A stretch of DNA of 64,000 nucleotides, taken from NCBI RefSeq assembly GCF_024362695.1, contig NC_065424.1, forward strand, positions 4,500,786 through 4,564,785. Direction: 5' to 3'. Each line of letters starts with the position of its first letter. Positions within the stretch are counted from its first letter, which is position 1. Positions 10,523 through 19,604 of the stretch are shown here, piece by piece. The notes beneath the pieces were generated by a model. That model did not search any database, had not been told where the DNA came from, and saw nothing but the letters and a program-made list of their open reading frames with translations. The position numbers and the translations under genes were made by a program. The DNA comes from Pectinophora gossypiella (Eukaryota > Arthropoda > Insecta > Lepidoptera > Gelechiidae).

Positions 10523-10610
10523 AAAACACATAATACCAGGTTCCTCCTACTCCTGAGGGAGTCTCATATCCCTGATTTTAACGAGGTAAGAACCCGGTAT
10601 TATGTGTTTT
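10523..10610. repeat. 88-bp hairpin with 21-bp arms
   Basis: AAAACACATAATACCAGGTT at the left pairs with AACCCGGTATTATGTGTTTT at the right with one mismatch. The loop is about 46 nt. Could be a small MITE or a transcribed hairpin. Confidence 0.6.
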
Positions 10611-10627
10611 AACTAATATCGTAGGTA

Positions 10628-10769
10628 CAGTCATGAGCAATATAATGTACCCACTTTAGGACTCTGTCGCACTAACATATTTGACATTTGGTGAGACTTA
10701 CAGTTCAATTTGTCAAAAAAGTTAATGTGACATGGTACCAAAATGTGTACATATTAATGCTCGTGACCG
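10628..10769. mobile_element. M2 element, Tc1/mariner-like MITE (copy 1)
   Basis: Ends CAGTCATGAGC and GCTCGTGACCG are flanked by TA on both sides (10626-10627, 10770-10771). Five similar copies in the window have the same TA flank, which is the Tc1/mariner signature. Confidence 0.75.
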
Positions 10770-10807
10770 TACCTAATTGTTAGGTGAAAATTTTTAAGTG
10801 ATATTAT

Positions 10808-10863
10808 TGTCTTGTCTTTGTGTGTGGCGTCCTTTTATAATAAACAATTTCTATTCTATTCTA
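10808..10863 (+). repeat. Retroposon 3' end with (TTCTA)n
   Basis: GTGTGTGGCGTCCTTTTATA, AATAAAC and TTCTATTCTATTCTAT; the same end occurs at 44264. Confidence 0.55.
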
Positions 10864-11205
10864 TAAACATAAATACACGCGATATTCGATCGGTCGTAGG
10901 CAGTTCGCTTATAACTTTTCGCGTTGCCCACAAAGAGACTGTTATTGAAAGGACAGTAGCTAATTTAATTTTGTTAGTCGAATCGATTTGAAAAAGTTTT
11001 TTCGTAGAACATAACTTTTTGTCAGAAGACGTAAGTCGATTCCAAATCGATTTTGACTGTCGACCGATTCTAATGAAAACCGATTAATAATATATCAAGC
11101 TTCATGTTTTCACATCCTGTCTCGTATAACATTGAGTCATATTTAATGAACTTACTTAGGTAGGTACTGCAGTTACTTTGATTTCATGAGGTAGCGAATG
11201 ACTCA
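10864..11205. other. Unassigned sequence
   Basis: No recognised gene or repeat. Confidence 0.3.
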
Positions 11206-11345
11206 TAAACATACATAAACTCACGCCCGTAATCCCTAATAAGGTGGGCAGCGCCACAATTAATCAAAGATTGCAGCCACTGTTGATATGAAGTCCTGAG
11301 ATGGATCTGATGAACCTTATTGTAGGGATCAGCCTATCGTCCATA
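11206..11345 (-). repeat. Family H retroposon 3' end (copy 1)
   Basis: AACATACATAAACTCACGCC with GTGGGCAGCGCCACAATTAA. A near match lies at 11788 and a partial one at 60385. Confidence 0.55.
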
Positions 11346-11375
11346 AAAAGTGACTCATGTAATTTTACTTAAAAT

Positions 11376-11475
11376 TGGTGAAAAATTGGTTCACAGAATT
11401 GGTTCACAGAATTGGTTCACAGAATTGGTGAACAGAATTGGTGAAAACGGTGAACAGAATTGGTGAAAATTGGTG
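11376..11475. repeat. Minisatellite with AATTGGT(T/G) units
   Basis: Repeated units of 12-13 bp, such as GGTTCACAGAATT and GGTGAACAGAATT, are tandemly arranged, with some units degenerate (GAAAATTGGTGA). Confidence 0.75.
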
Positions 11476-11669
11476 ACCGACTTTCTAATATGATGGGACA
11501 TTATATGGGCTGTCTCCGTGGTCTAGTAGCGATCATTGGTATTGGTAGTAGTTGAGTATAGTGATGCATCAGTAGATATTAGGTCGATCGATTCTTTTAT
11601 ATCTAACATTATTTAGGTAAAGTAGGTAAATTTTATGAGGTAGCCAATAGGTAGGTCTTCACGAGTAAT

Positions 11670-12290
11670 AAATAGTGAATGAAATCCCGATCTCGCGGGA
11701 TCTCGTCTAATTTTTCGGGATTAATCCCGAAGCATAATATGACGAGATCCCATTCGAGATTGACGGGATCGGGCGAATCTCCTTGAGTTTACTACATACA
11801 TACATACCTACATAAACTCACGCCCGTAATCCCTAATGGGATGGGCAGAGCCACAAGTAATCAAAGACAACTTGCAGCCACTGTTGATACGATGTCGTAA
11901 GCTGGATATGATGAACCTTATGGTGATAAGGGATCAACCTATCGCCCATATAGGACACAATCCCTCTGTCGGTTTTTACGACATGCCCGGGAAGATAAGC
12001 AGCTGAACGTTTTCTATGTTTTTTATTTGCTCCCAGAACAGCATAGAAGCATTGAGTTTACTAATTGTTTTGATTACGCTAATTTCCAAAGAAAACTTAA
12101 TTATTTAAGTTAGTAATATCCGGTTTTGGATTTCTTAACCTCACAAACGAGCAGTTTTCATCGTTTTCAGTTATCCTAACTTTTTTTATGAACTAGGCGA
12201 TGTGTCGAAAATTTCGGGATCTTGTGGGATTGATATTTCCAATCCCGCGGGATCTCGAATTTGCGATCTCGAGTCGGAATTGCATTCCAT
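11670..12290. repeat. Palindromic GATC-rich repeat split by family H
   Basis: The left part has GAAATCCCGATCTCGCGGGA and TTCGGGATTAATCCCGAAGC. The right part has AATCCCGCGGGATCTCGAAT and GCGATCTCGAGTCGG. The two parts are largely inverted copies. A family H end sits between them (11788-11970). Confidence 0.5.
11788..11970 (-). repeat. Family H retroposon 3' end (copy 2)
   Basis: CATACATACCTACATAAACT, CACGCCCGTAATCCCTAATG and GTCGTAAGCTGGATATGATG match the family. Read on the minus strand the 3' tail is TATGTATGTA-like. Confidence 0.6.
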
Positions 12291-12576
12291 AGTAATGACT
12301 CATGAACTCAAAAATCAGTCGCTGATTCTTTATCATCAGGAAAAAAGCCGTCGTTGAGAGATGCGAGGTGCGCTGACGTTGCTAATGTCAACAATACCTA
12401 TTGTCTTGGATGTTGTTTGAAAATATGCGCCACAGCACCCTTGCGGGGAGCGGGGCGGGCTGTATCACTGATACTGTTTACGTTCGAAGTTTTTTTGCTT
12501 AATTTTTGATAAGTCATCTTTTTGTTTGAAGCCTGAAAATCGCTGAAGCGTTGATTTGGTTGTGGAAGTAATTACA

Positions 12577-12933
12577 GAAACAGAAACAGCCTATATACGT
12601 CCCACTGCTGGGCACAGGCCTCCCCTCAATCAACCGGAGGGTGTATGGAGCATACTCCACCACGCTGCTCCACTGCGGGTTGGTGGAGATGTTTTTACGG
12701 CTAATAGCCGGGACCAACGGCTTAACGTGCCCTCCGAAGCACAGAATCATCTTACTTTTTCGGACAATCAGGTGATTCAAGCCTGAAAAGTCCTTACCAA
12801 ACAAAGGACAGTCTCAGTCTCACAAAGTGATTTTGACAATGTCCCCATCAGGAATCGAACTCGGACCTCCAGATCGTGAGCCTAACGCTCTAACCACTAG
12901 ACCACGGAGGCTGTTAAGGGGGGGGGGGGGGGG
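12577..12933 (-). mobile_element. SINE A2, complete, with 5' poly-C tract and 13-bp TSD
   Basis: Reverse-complement SINE A: tail CTATATACGTCCCACTGCTG on the left, tRNA head CTAACCACTAGACCACGGAG on the right. The TSD GGAAGTAATTACA lies at 12564-12576 and 12934-12946. A run of about 18 G (12918-12935) sits between the SINE 5' end and the right TSD. Confidence 0.85.
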
Positions 12934-12951
12934 GGAAGTAATTACACATAT

Positions 12952-13135
12952 TTTATAATATTACAAATGCGGAAGAAACTCTGTCTGGTACCTTCTCAAC
13001 CTTAAACCACTGAATCGATTTAGATGCAATTTGTTATGGAGATAGTTTGAGACCTAGGGAGGAACAAGGGGCAGTTATCCTGGGAATGATCGCCTAAGGG
13101 GGCGGAAAAAGGTGGCGCGCGACAAAATCTCGTTA
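12952..13135 (+). repeat. Family Z repeat (copy 1)
   Basis: ATGCGGAAGAAACTCTGTCT, AAACCACTGAATCGATTTAG and GAGATAGTTTGAGACCTAGG. The pattern TCTGTCTG with TGAATCGATTTTGATG is a widespread lepidopteran repeat, also at 34604, 35545 and 50815. Confidence 0.6.
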
Positions 13136-13374
13136 GATAAGCCGATGAACGCGATCGGTTTTCTATTCACTGCCAGTCCAACACAGTCTCAAAGTTTATG
13201 CTGTCGATTCTGGAAGACACAATTTAGTTCGAAAAATAGTTCTATCTCTTTCTTTTACTAAAGTACGACTTTACTACACCAAAAGATAGTACAAATTGGT
13301 GGTTTTCTTGGACTAAAGCAAAGCTTCCAATCCTCAAATCCGGGTTGCATTTAAGAGTCCCAACTCCAATCCCA

Positions 13375-13450
13375 TCAAAGGATAGTCTCACAAAGTGATT
13401 TCGACAATGTCCTCATTGGGAACAGAACCCGGACCTCCACTTCGTGAGCT
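13375..13450 (-). repeat. SINE A head fragment
   Basis: GTCTCACAAAGTGATTTCGA and CAGAACCCGGACCTCCAC match the reversed tRNA-like head. Confidence 0.6.
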
Positions 13451-13488
13451 CTAAAAAATATGACGCAACATTTAAAAGCTAGACAATA

Positions 13489-13797
13489 TCTCCGTAGCAT
13501 TATCCCGTTTCTCCCAGGGTCCCCTTACCTAACCTGAAGATTTGACAGGTCCGTTTTTTTACAGAGGCGACTGCCTGTCTGACCTTCCAACCCGCGACGG
13601 GGATAACTAGCCCAACACAGGTTAGGTCTGCATTAAAATGCATTTCTCGGGAATGTGGGTTTCCTCACGATGTATTCCTTCACCGCTGGGCACATTTATG
13701 ATCCAAACACGAATTCGAAAACAAATTCGACATTCATTGGTTCAGGCCTGTGCTGAATTTCGCTAGCGTTCTACCAACTGGGCTATCACAGCTTCAC
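13489..13797 (-). mobile_element. SINE D2, near complete
   Basis: The 3' end (TATCTCCGTAGCATTATCCC) is at the left and the tRNA-like head, reading CGTTCTACCAACTGGGCTAT, at the right. Middle blocks are AACCCGCGACGGGGATAACT and TGGGTTTCCTCACGATG. Confidence 0.7.
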
Positions 13798-14132
13798 GGC
13801 TTACTAGCAAGACAACGTTATTTCTAATTTATAAACAAACGTAATTATTCCATCATCTGCATTATTTTCCAATCTCGATTGTAAACAAGTGACATTTCTA
13901 TTGTTATTTTTCTAATGATGAGGTAAATAATAAATATCATATCAATGAACGATTGTTGAACATTAGATGCCGCATACCTCTATACTAAACACTCGAAGAA
14001 TGGAAAACACATATTAATGTTTTCTTAAAGATAAATTCTTGAATTGTTCTGTCAGGTCACCGCGCGTGCCAGTTTAAACCGAGATTTACGTAATTATATT
14101 GAAATTCAGAGTGTGGTTCGTAAGTTAGCATT
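13798..14132. other. Unassigned AT-rich sequence
   Basis: Unique-looking; no gene or repeat recognised. Confidence 0.3.
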
Positions 14133-14185
14133 ATACATACATACTTAAACTCACGCCTATTTCCCACCGGGGTAAGCAGAGACTA
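14133..14185 (-). repeat. LINE J 3'-tail fragment
   Basis: TACATACATACTTAAACTCA followed by CGCCTATTTCCCACCGGGG. Confidence 0.55.
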
Positions 14186-14222
14186 CTTACGACTATTTTA
14201 TGTTTTTCGTCTAACGTATCGG

Positions 14223-14466
14223 TTGTGAGGTACCAACCTCGTCAACCCTGGTGTCAGGGTTCGTTCCGTTGATTTGGGTTGTACGCTGAGAATTATCTTC
14301 ACTGTTTTAGTGACTTCGTTTGTCTGTCGATAATTTAAGACGACTTCATAGCGTAAGGAATGACGATTTTCAAGCTCTATTCTTCTTCTAGCGTGTGGGT
14401 TGTGAGGTGGATTACCAACCTCATCAACCCTGGTGTCATGGTTATTATTGGCTCATGTAACGACTA
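14223..14466 (-). repeat. Two SINE B 3'-end fragments
   Basis: CATCAACCCTGGTGTCATGG (about 14420) and CGTCAACCCTGGTGTCAGGG (about 14245) are tail fragments of B, with unique sequence between them. Confidence 0.55.
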
Positions 14467-14679
14467 CCCTATTAACGATAGGCGAACTATCGATAAATTT
14501 TGTAGTAAGTACTCTACTATCGCTTGGAATTGTGTTATGATTTTGGAGAACCGCAATAGAACTTTACAATGGCATAGAATTTAACTTTTTTGAAAAAGAA
14601 ACACCACAGCTTTCTGTCAACTTCCTGCGCTATGTTGGGGTTATTAAACCACGCATATTTCCGCCGACACTTAATATTA

Positions 14680-14745
14680 TGTATACTTACATATAAACAA
14701 AATCATACCCGTAACACTTAAAGCGGTGAACAGGACAATACTAAT
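14680..14745 (-). repeat. Family H tail fragment
   Basis: TACATATAAACAAAATCATA followed by CCCGTAACACTTAAAGCGGT; a weak match. Confidence 0.4.
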
Positions 14746-14804
14746 TAGAAATAAGAAGATAGATAAAATCTTTATTTAGGTTTAAGACGTTACCCATGTG
14801 CCGT

Positions 14805-14898
14805 TAGCCATGTCGGGGAACTTTGGCGGCTCAATAATAACCCTGACACCAGGGTTGATAAGCTTGGTCATCCACCTCACAACCCACACAAGAAGACG
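14805..14898 (+). repeat. SINE B 3'-end fragment
   Basis: GGCGGCTCAATAATAACCCT followed by GACACCAGGG and CCACCTCACAACCCACAC. Confidence 0.6.
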
Positions 14899-15934
14899 AT
14901 CGGTTTTCGAAATCTGAAAACTTAGCTAACAGCACACCCCGGACACTTGATACAAAGGGAGGTGAGGTAAATCTAGCTCAGGCGCTGATGGGGAGCGGAG
15001 GGTTGCCGTGCTATCTGTAGTACTATTCCTTATTCTATGCAACATCCCCCCACCGCTCCTCATAGAAGGTAACGTATCATAATGATAGAATACCATACCC
15101 AGCCCGTTACGTACTCGACATTCTCATCAAAGAATGTACTTCACATGGTGTGCGCAGTGAAATCTGCGCACAATGAGATTCCCACACTCCTGCGCCGCTG
15201 ACGGCGTTCTCGGAAACTAACGACAACCTACACTTTCTTTTAAATTTGGTGCACTTGAGAGTCACTTAGAAATACATTTTTAATTAAGTAATTAATTTAC
15301 TGTGTAAGAAGGACCGTTGAATTCGACCTGACCCTTTGCGCAGCGTTTAAATGTGCAAAATCATAGTGTTATATTTTGTTCCTTAAAGATTGGAAGGAAG
15401 AAAACTTATTTTCAATCAAAAGAGACATTTTCCAACTGATGGCTTTTCTCTCTCGTAACTTATCCTTCAGACGGGATACACTCCACGTTGCTCCTCGTTT
15501 AATAGCAATTTATTACGAATTTTAGCTGGACAGGATGGGGAACTGTCAAAATTTTGCAAAACTCAACAGTTCTGCCGCTTAGATTTGAGCTTCTAGTGTT
15601 TATTCTTATTATTTGACACCGAATGCAGGACATTAACTCGATCATTTTACCACCATAGCAACGGGGCATCTAACTTCCTCTCCTATTACAGTATAGATAC
15701 GGGATCCAGTAATGCAACTAACCGATACCCATTATCAGCCGTGTCGACTTACTGTTTCCTGTGAGCGCGTGTTCGCTTGAAGCAACCAGATACTTGAGGG
15801 AAGCCTGGATTTTTCAAATTCCATGTACATGAGAAGTGACGCCTTCTCGGTAACGTGCGAGACGATAGTCGATAGTGTGTTTACTGGATTCTTGTTTATA
15901 CTACGGTTTTTGAAGTGGTTCAGAATGTTTAGCA
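14899..15934. other. Unassigned, partly unique
   Basis: A stretch (about 14955-15020) with GGTGAGGTAAATCTAGCTCA recurs at 31156-31180, so part is repeat. The rest shows no gene. Confidence 0.35.
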
Positions 15935-16030
15935 GAAGGTCTAACAGAAAGCTCGGTGAGGTGTAGGTACTTAGTTCATCATGCGATAGATATACCTCTG
16001 ACTACCCCATTGGTATATGTATAATAGTCT
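15935..16030 (+). repeat. Family G 3' end
   Basis: GGTCTAACAGAAAGCTCGGT and CTGACTACCCCATTGGTATA. Confidence 0.6.
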
Positions 16031-16185
16031 ATATATATGAGAATCTTTGCTCGTGTGGGATGATGTTAGAGCCACTTGTTCTATGTTTTATATTTCTGGT
16101 AGTAAGCCTAGCTGCCCAAGGAAACACACCAAAAACACTAAATTCATTTAAAAAAATATGTAAATAAAAACTTTTTACTCGCTCT

Positions 16186-16300
16186 ATTGTGTGAACCCCG
16201 AACGGGGATTACGAGTACCAACCACATCAACCCTGGTGTCCTGGTTATTATTGAGCCGCCAAAGGCCCCTGACATACTTAGCTCAAGTAACGACTACATA
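16186..16300 (-). repeat. SINE B 3'-end fragment
   Basis: AACCACATCAACCCTGGTGT and TATTGAGCCGCCAAAGGCCC. Confidence 0.6.
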
Positions 16301-16689
16301 TTTACCTAAGTAGTAAAAAAAAACTAAGTAGGCATATTACTTAGTATTTATTTATAAACGAGAAAAATATGAAACAATATTTACGTAATGCAGAATAACG
16401 TACTTTATATTATTATATAAAAAAACATAAAATTATCAAGTTTACGGTATTACCAAAACCGCAAGATAAAAAACAATAATAATATATGAAAAATATTGAA
16501 ATAATATAACATATTTTCCTTGAGATGAAATCCTTCATTTCAGTGCGGTAATGTAGTTTTAATGTAAAGGTCGTGTTGTTAGTTATATTTATATATTACC
16601 CACATTAAATATAATTATTATTTCTCGCAAGTGATTTTCGTGGCAATTATGTTATTGTGGTAAATAATTTTCTCTTGCTTATTAAACGA
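16301..16689. other. Unassigned AT-rich sequence
   Basis: No gene or repeat recognised. Confidence 0.35.
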
Positions 16690-16852
16690 AGCTTGATGGT
16701 AGAGCTGGCAGAGGATGACCTAGGAGGACGTACAATGACCAAATTGGAGATGTCCTTAGAAAAGATTCAGTACGATCTACTCTCAACCGGCGTGCGTGTA
16801 TGAAACGACTGATGAATGTGGAAGAAGCAAGAGAAGTGTGTCAGGATTGACC
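16690..16852 (+). pseudogene. LINE J C-terminal fragment fused to family G
   Basis: GAGCTGGCAGAGGATGACCT, CCAAATTGGAGATGTCCTTA and GATGAATGTGGAAGAAGCAA match J. At about 16850 (GTCAGGATTGACCG) the sequence switches to family G. Confidence 0.6.
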
Positions 16853-16985
16853 GTTAAAGACAGCGATAACAGAAAGCTCGGTGAGGTGCCGGTTCTTAGT
16901 TCATCATTCGATGGATGTACTTCTGACTACCCCAATTGGGATATAGTCGTGAGCTTATGTTGTGTAACTTTGTATAGCTTGTAAT
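16853..16985 (+). repeat. Family G 3' part joined to LINE J
   Basis: ACAGAAAGCTCGGTGAGGTG with GACTACCCCAATTGGGATAT and the end AGTCGTGAGCTTATGTTGTG. Confidence 0.65.
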
Positions 16986-17300
16986 CATCACATCACTAAT
17001 TTAAAAGCCGCGCTTTTGTCGGTGTAGCATTCTCCATGCTACTTTTTATGGGAAAAATAGGGCAGTGGTTTCTCTCTTGCCTTCCGCTCCGCAGTACTCT
17101 GCTACGAATGTGATGGCGCCTAGAGTAGAACAGAATTATTTAAAGAGATGATTTTGATTATTTTTATTATTTTAAGAGTTTTTTTTTATCTATTTTTTGT
17201 TTATTTCAGAATGTTTTTTTTTTGAGCAGAGAATTATTTTGATTTGATTTGACTCCTGTCCTGCGCCTCTGAATAGTACTGACAGTTACTGCTGCCCCCT
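16986..17300 (-). mobile_element. Family E element next to the SOX exon, interrupted
   Basis: 16986-17122 carries CGCGCTTTTGTCGGTGTAGC, CTTGCCTTCCGCTCCGCAGT and GATGGCGCCTAGAGTAG. 17254-17300 carries ACTCCTGTCCTGCGCCTCTG and GTACTGACAGTTACTGCTGC. These are consecutive parts of family E. The T-rich 17123-17253 segment is an insertion or divergent DNA. The element stops about 37 nt before the SOX acceptor. Confidence 0.7.
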
Positions 17301-17310
17301 GTAAGTTGTT

Positions 17311-17338
17311 CTGTAACCCTTTTGTTTTCTTCCCCAGC
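17311..17338 (+). other. Splice acceptor of the SOX exon
   Basis: A pyrimidine-rich tract (CTGTAACCCTTTTG, then TTTTCTTCCCCAG) ends with CAG at 17335-17337, and the SOX ATG begins two bases later. This is a good 3' splice site, so the exon probably has a spliced 5'UTR or an upstream exon. GTAAGT at 17301 looks like a donor but would leave an intron of only 37 nt. Confidence 0.75.
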
Positions 17339-17729
17339 ATGATGGACCCGGGCGGAGCGGGCATAGCGGAGTCCCCCCCGACCTACCACCGGAGCTACGA
17401 GCAATACGTGCAAGGAGGTGTCGAGAACAGCACTGACTCGGTCCAAGACCAGACCAGTCCAGAACTCGTGGTCTGGTCCACACTACCTTACGGCCTGGAC
17501 TACAGAGCACAGTACGACTACCGTAGTCCGTACGATACTTCAAGGGATTACAGCAACCAGCAGTATGCTCGGGCCCCGTTTACAACGAAAATGGGGCAAG
17601 CTAAAGCGCTGAAGGAAGCGAGGATTCGAAGGCCAATGAATGCTTTCATGGTGTGGGCGAAGGTGGAAAGGAAGAAGCTAGCCGATGAGAATCCAGACCT
17701 GCACAACGCGGACTTGAGTAAAATGTTAG
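17339..17729 (+). CDS. SOX-family transcription factor exon (SoxF / insect Sox15-like), N-terminus and first half of HMG box
   Basis: Sequence-specific nuclear DNA-binding protein of the SOX family; the HMG box binds the minor groove and bends DNA. The exon reads 130 codons plus one base from the first ATG after a splice acceptor; a second ATG follows directly. Residues 1-90 are a Tyr-, Ser- and Pro-rich N-terminal region of low complexity. Residues about 95-130 form the start of an HMG box with the SOX hallmark RPMNAFMVW (98-106), then KVERKKLADENPDLHNADLS. The box stops at SKMLG, where a Gly codon is split (phase 1) by a donor reading G|GTGAGA. The KKLADENPDLHNADLSKMLG stretch matches what I know of SoxF proteins, especially Drosophila Sox15, so group F is inferred rather than proven. 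The frame runs on for only 8 codons into the intron before a stop. The second half of the HMG box and the C-terminus were not found in the window. A coding exon further upstream cannot be excluded, since the acceptor lies one base before the ATG. Confidence 0.9.
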
Positions 17730-17735
17730 GTGAGA
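17730..17735 (+). other. Splice donor of the SOX exon within the HMG box
   Basis: GTGAGA directly follows TTAG, splitting the Gly codon of SKMLG. An intron inside the HMG box is known in some SOX groups, including F. The intron is at least several kilobases long, because no continuation was recognised downstream. Confidence 0.8.
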
Positions 17736-18125
17736 GAAAAATTTTTGATTTTTAATTTCTGTTTTCGGGCTCTGATAATTTTGGAGGGAGTGTTGATTTG
17801 TTTTTCTTTTTAGCTGTCTTAAATGTCTACTTTTTTGTTAGTGCGTTACAATTTTATAATGTATTGACAATTAACAGTTTAACTAAAAAGATCCCACTTA
17901 TAATTACTATATTTGGATAATTTTAACAGTCTCGTAAAAACAACACAATAAACAAAATTTATAAAAACGGAGCATTTAATTTAATGCAAAAAACCGCACA
18001 GCTAATAAAAGTTTTAGCAGATTAATGACGGTCTGTAAAACTTGTTAATTCTAGTATTGATTTATCTTAAGACATAATTACTTGTTTCTTTGGTAGGTAT
18101 ATATATAATCAAGCGTGTTTTTTTG
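17736..18125 (+). other. SOX intron, AT-rich
   Basis: Directly follows the donor. No further exon or repeat family recognised. Confidence 0.5.
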
Positions 18126-18472
18126 ACTAGTTTTAGCTGTTTGCAGCTCGATAGGTTTATAGGCGTATTACGAGTCATCTATGCAAGTAACTCATCTCCT
18201 ATCGTGTGAGTTGTGAGGTGGAGTACCAACCTTATCAACCCTGGTGTCAGGGTTAATATTGAGCCGGCAAAGGCCCCTGACATGGCTGAATTAACGACTA
18301 CTTACTTACATCAGTAATTAGTAACCGGGACCAACGGCTTAACGTTCCGAAGCATGGATCATCTTACTTTCGGACAATCAGGTGATCAGCCTGTAATGTC
18401 CTAACCAAACTAGGGACCACATTTTTTTGTGATACGTCCTGGAATCGAACGTTCAACCACTGGACCACTTTC
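18126..18472 (-). mobile_element. SINE B5 with a duplicated flank
   Basis: SINE B (CCTTATCAACCCTGGTGTCA, GCCGGCAAAGGCCCCTGACA) has a head remnant at 18440-18472. Its left neighbour 18126-18200 (TTTTAGCTGTTTGCAGCTCG) recurs at 19200-19275 beside another B fragment. Confidence 0.6.
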
Positions 18473-18744
18473 TTAAAGTTCTATAAGCAGACACTAAACA
18501 ATTCGTTATGGAGATTCAACCTATGCAACGACAAGCGCAGACAAAAAACATATTAAACTCGAGTGACTCAGCAATAAGCAAATCACGGGGATTTGTTATT
18601 TAAATGACGAATATAACTACCTACACGAGTATTCACTCACAACTGTTTTACTATTCTTATAAGGGTGAGCTTAGAACAACAACTGTAAAACATCTTCATT
18701 CATTTGTAAATATCAATCTGTGGAAGCTTGTAATGGCTTTTAGG
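18473..18744. other. Unassigned sequence
   Basis: No gene or repeat recognised. Confidence 0.3.
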
Positions 18745-18754
18745 TATTAAGTTA

Positions 18755-19089
18755 CATAAACTGCCTATACACGTCCCACTGCTAGGCACAGGCCTCCCCT
18801 CAATCAACCGGAGGGGGCATGGAGCATACTCCACCACGCTGCTCCACTGTGGATTGGTGGAGGTGTTTTTACGGCTAATAGCCGGGACCAACGGCTTAAC
18901 GTGCCCCTCCCAAGCACGGAATCTTACTAATTTTACTTTTCCGGACAATCAGGCGATTCAAGCCTGAAAAGTCCTTACCAAACAAAGGACAGTCTCACAA
19001 AGTGATTTCGACAATGTCCCCATCGGGAATCGAACCCGGACCTCCAGATCGTGAGCCTAACGCTCTAACTAGTAGACCACAGAGGCTGT
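18755..19089 (-). mobile_element. SINE A3, complete, 10-bp TSD
   Basis: The tail ACACGTCCCACTGCTAGGCA is at the left; the tRNA head GTGAGCCTAACGCTCTAACT with GTAGACCACAGAGGC is at the right. TATTAAGTTA lies at 18745-18754 and 19090-19099. Confidence 0.85.
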
Positions 19090-19194
19090 TATTAAGTTAT
19101 TATGTAACATTGTAAAAGCTGTAAGCTCTCCAAATAAAATAAAAATGCGCTCCCTCAAAGGTTGCCCGGAAGAACTTTGCCAATTCGCAATAAG

Positions 19195-19345
19195 TAAATA
19201 GTTTTAGCCGTTTGCAGCTAGATAGGTCTATCTATAGGCGTGTTAAGAGTCACCTGTAAAAGTAACTCAGTCTTCTTATCGTGTGGGTTGTGAGATGGTT
19301 TACCAACCTCATCAACCCTAATGTCAAGGTTATTATTGAAAGCCA
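19195..19345 (-). repeat. SINE B fragment with duplicated flank
   Basis: The 19200-19275 part copies 18126-18200 (TTTTAGCCGTTTGCAGCTAG), followed by TGTGGGTTGTGAGATGG and CTCATCAACCCTAATGTCAA. Confidence 0.55.
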
Positions 19346-19604
19346 AAAGGGTCAATGATTCACAAAGAGTAAATTAAAATCGAAAGAAATCTGACTTGAA
19401 CGCCGCAGCTCTTGTTAGAGTCCTATAAAAAACAAAAAATAAGTGAATGATTTTGCTTCTATTGTCCATTTTAAATTCTTGTTTTTTTGACAATCGGCAT
19501 TTATTTACTTTGGGCGAAAGCTCCCGTGCTAAAATATAATTAGGTGTTAAATAAATATTTGTTGCAATAAAAAAAAATATTGAATGATTAAGTAAGTAAG
19601 TAAT

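Noticed and set aside
17301..17337. GTAAGT at 17301 to CCCCAG at 17337 as a mini-intron
   Set aside because: 37 nt is below the usual insect minimum of about 50 nt; more likely chance.
17286..17543. Minus-strand frames opposite the SOX exon
   Set aside because: Antisense shadows of GC-rich coding sequence; no domain or splice logic.
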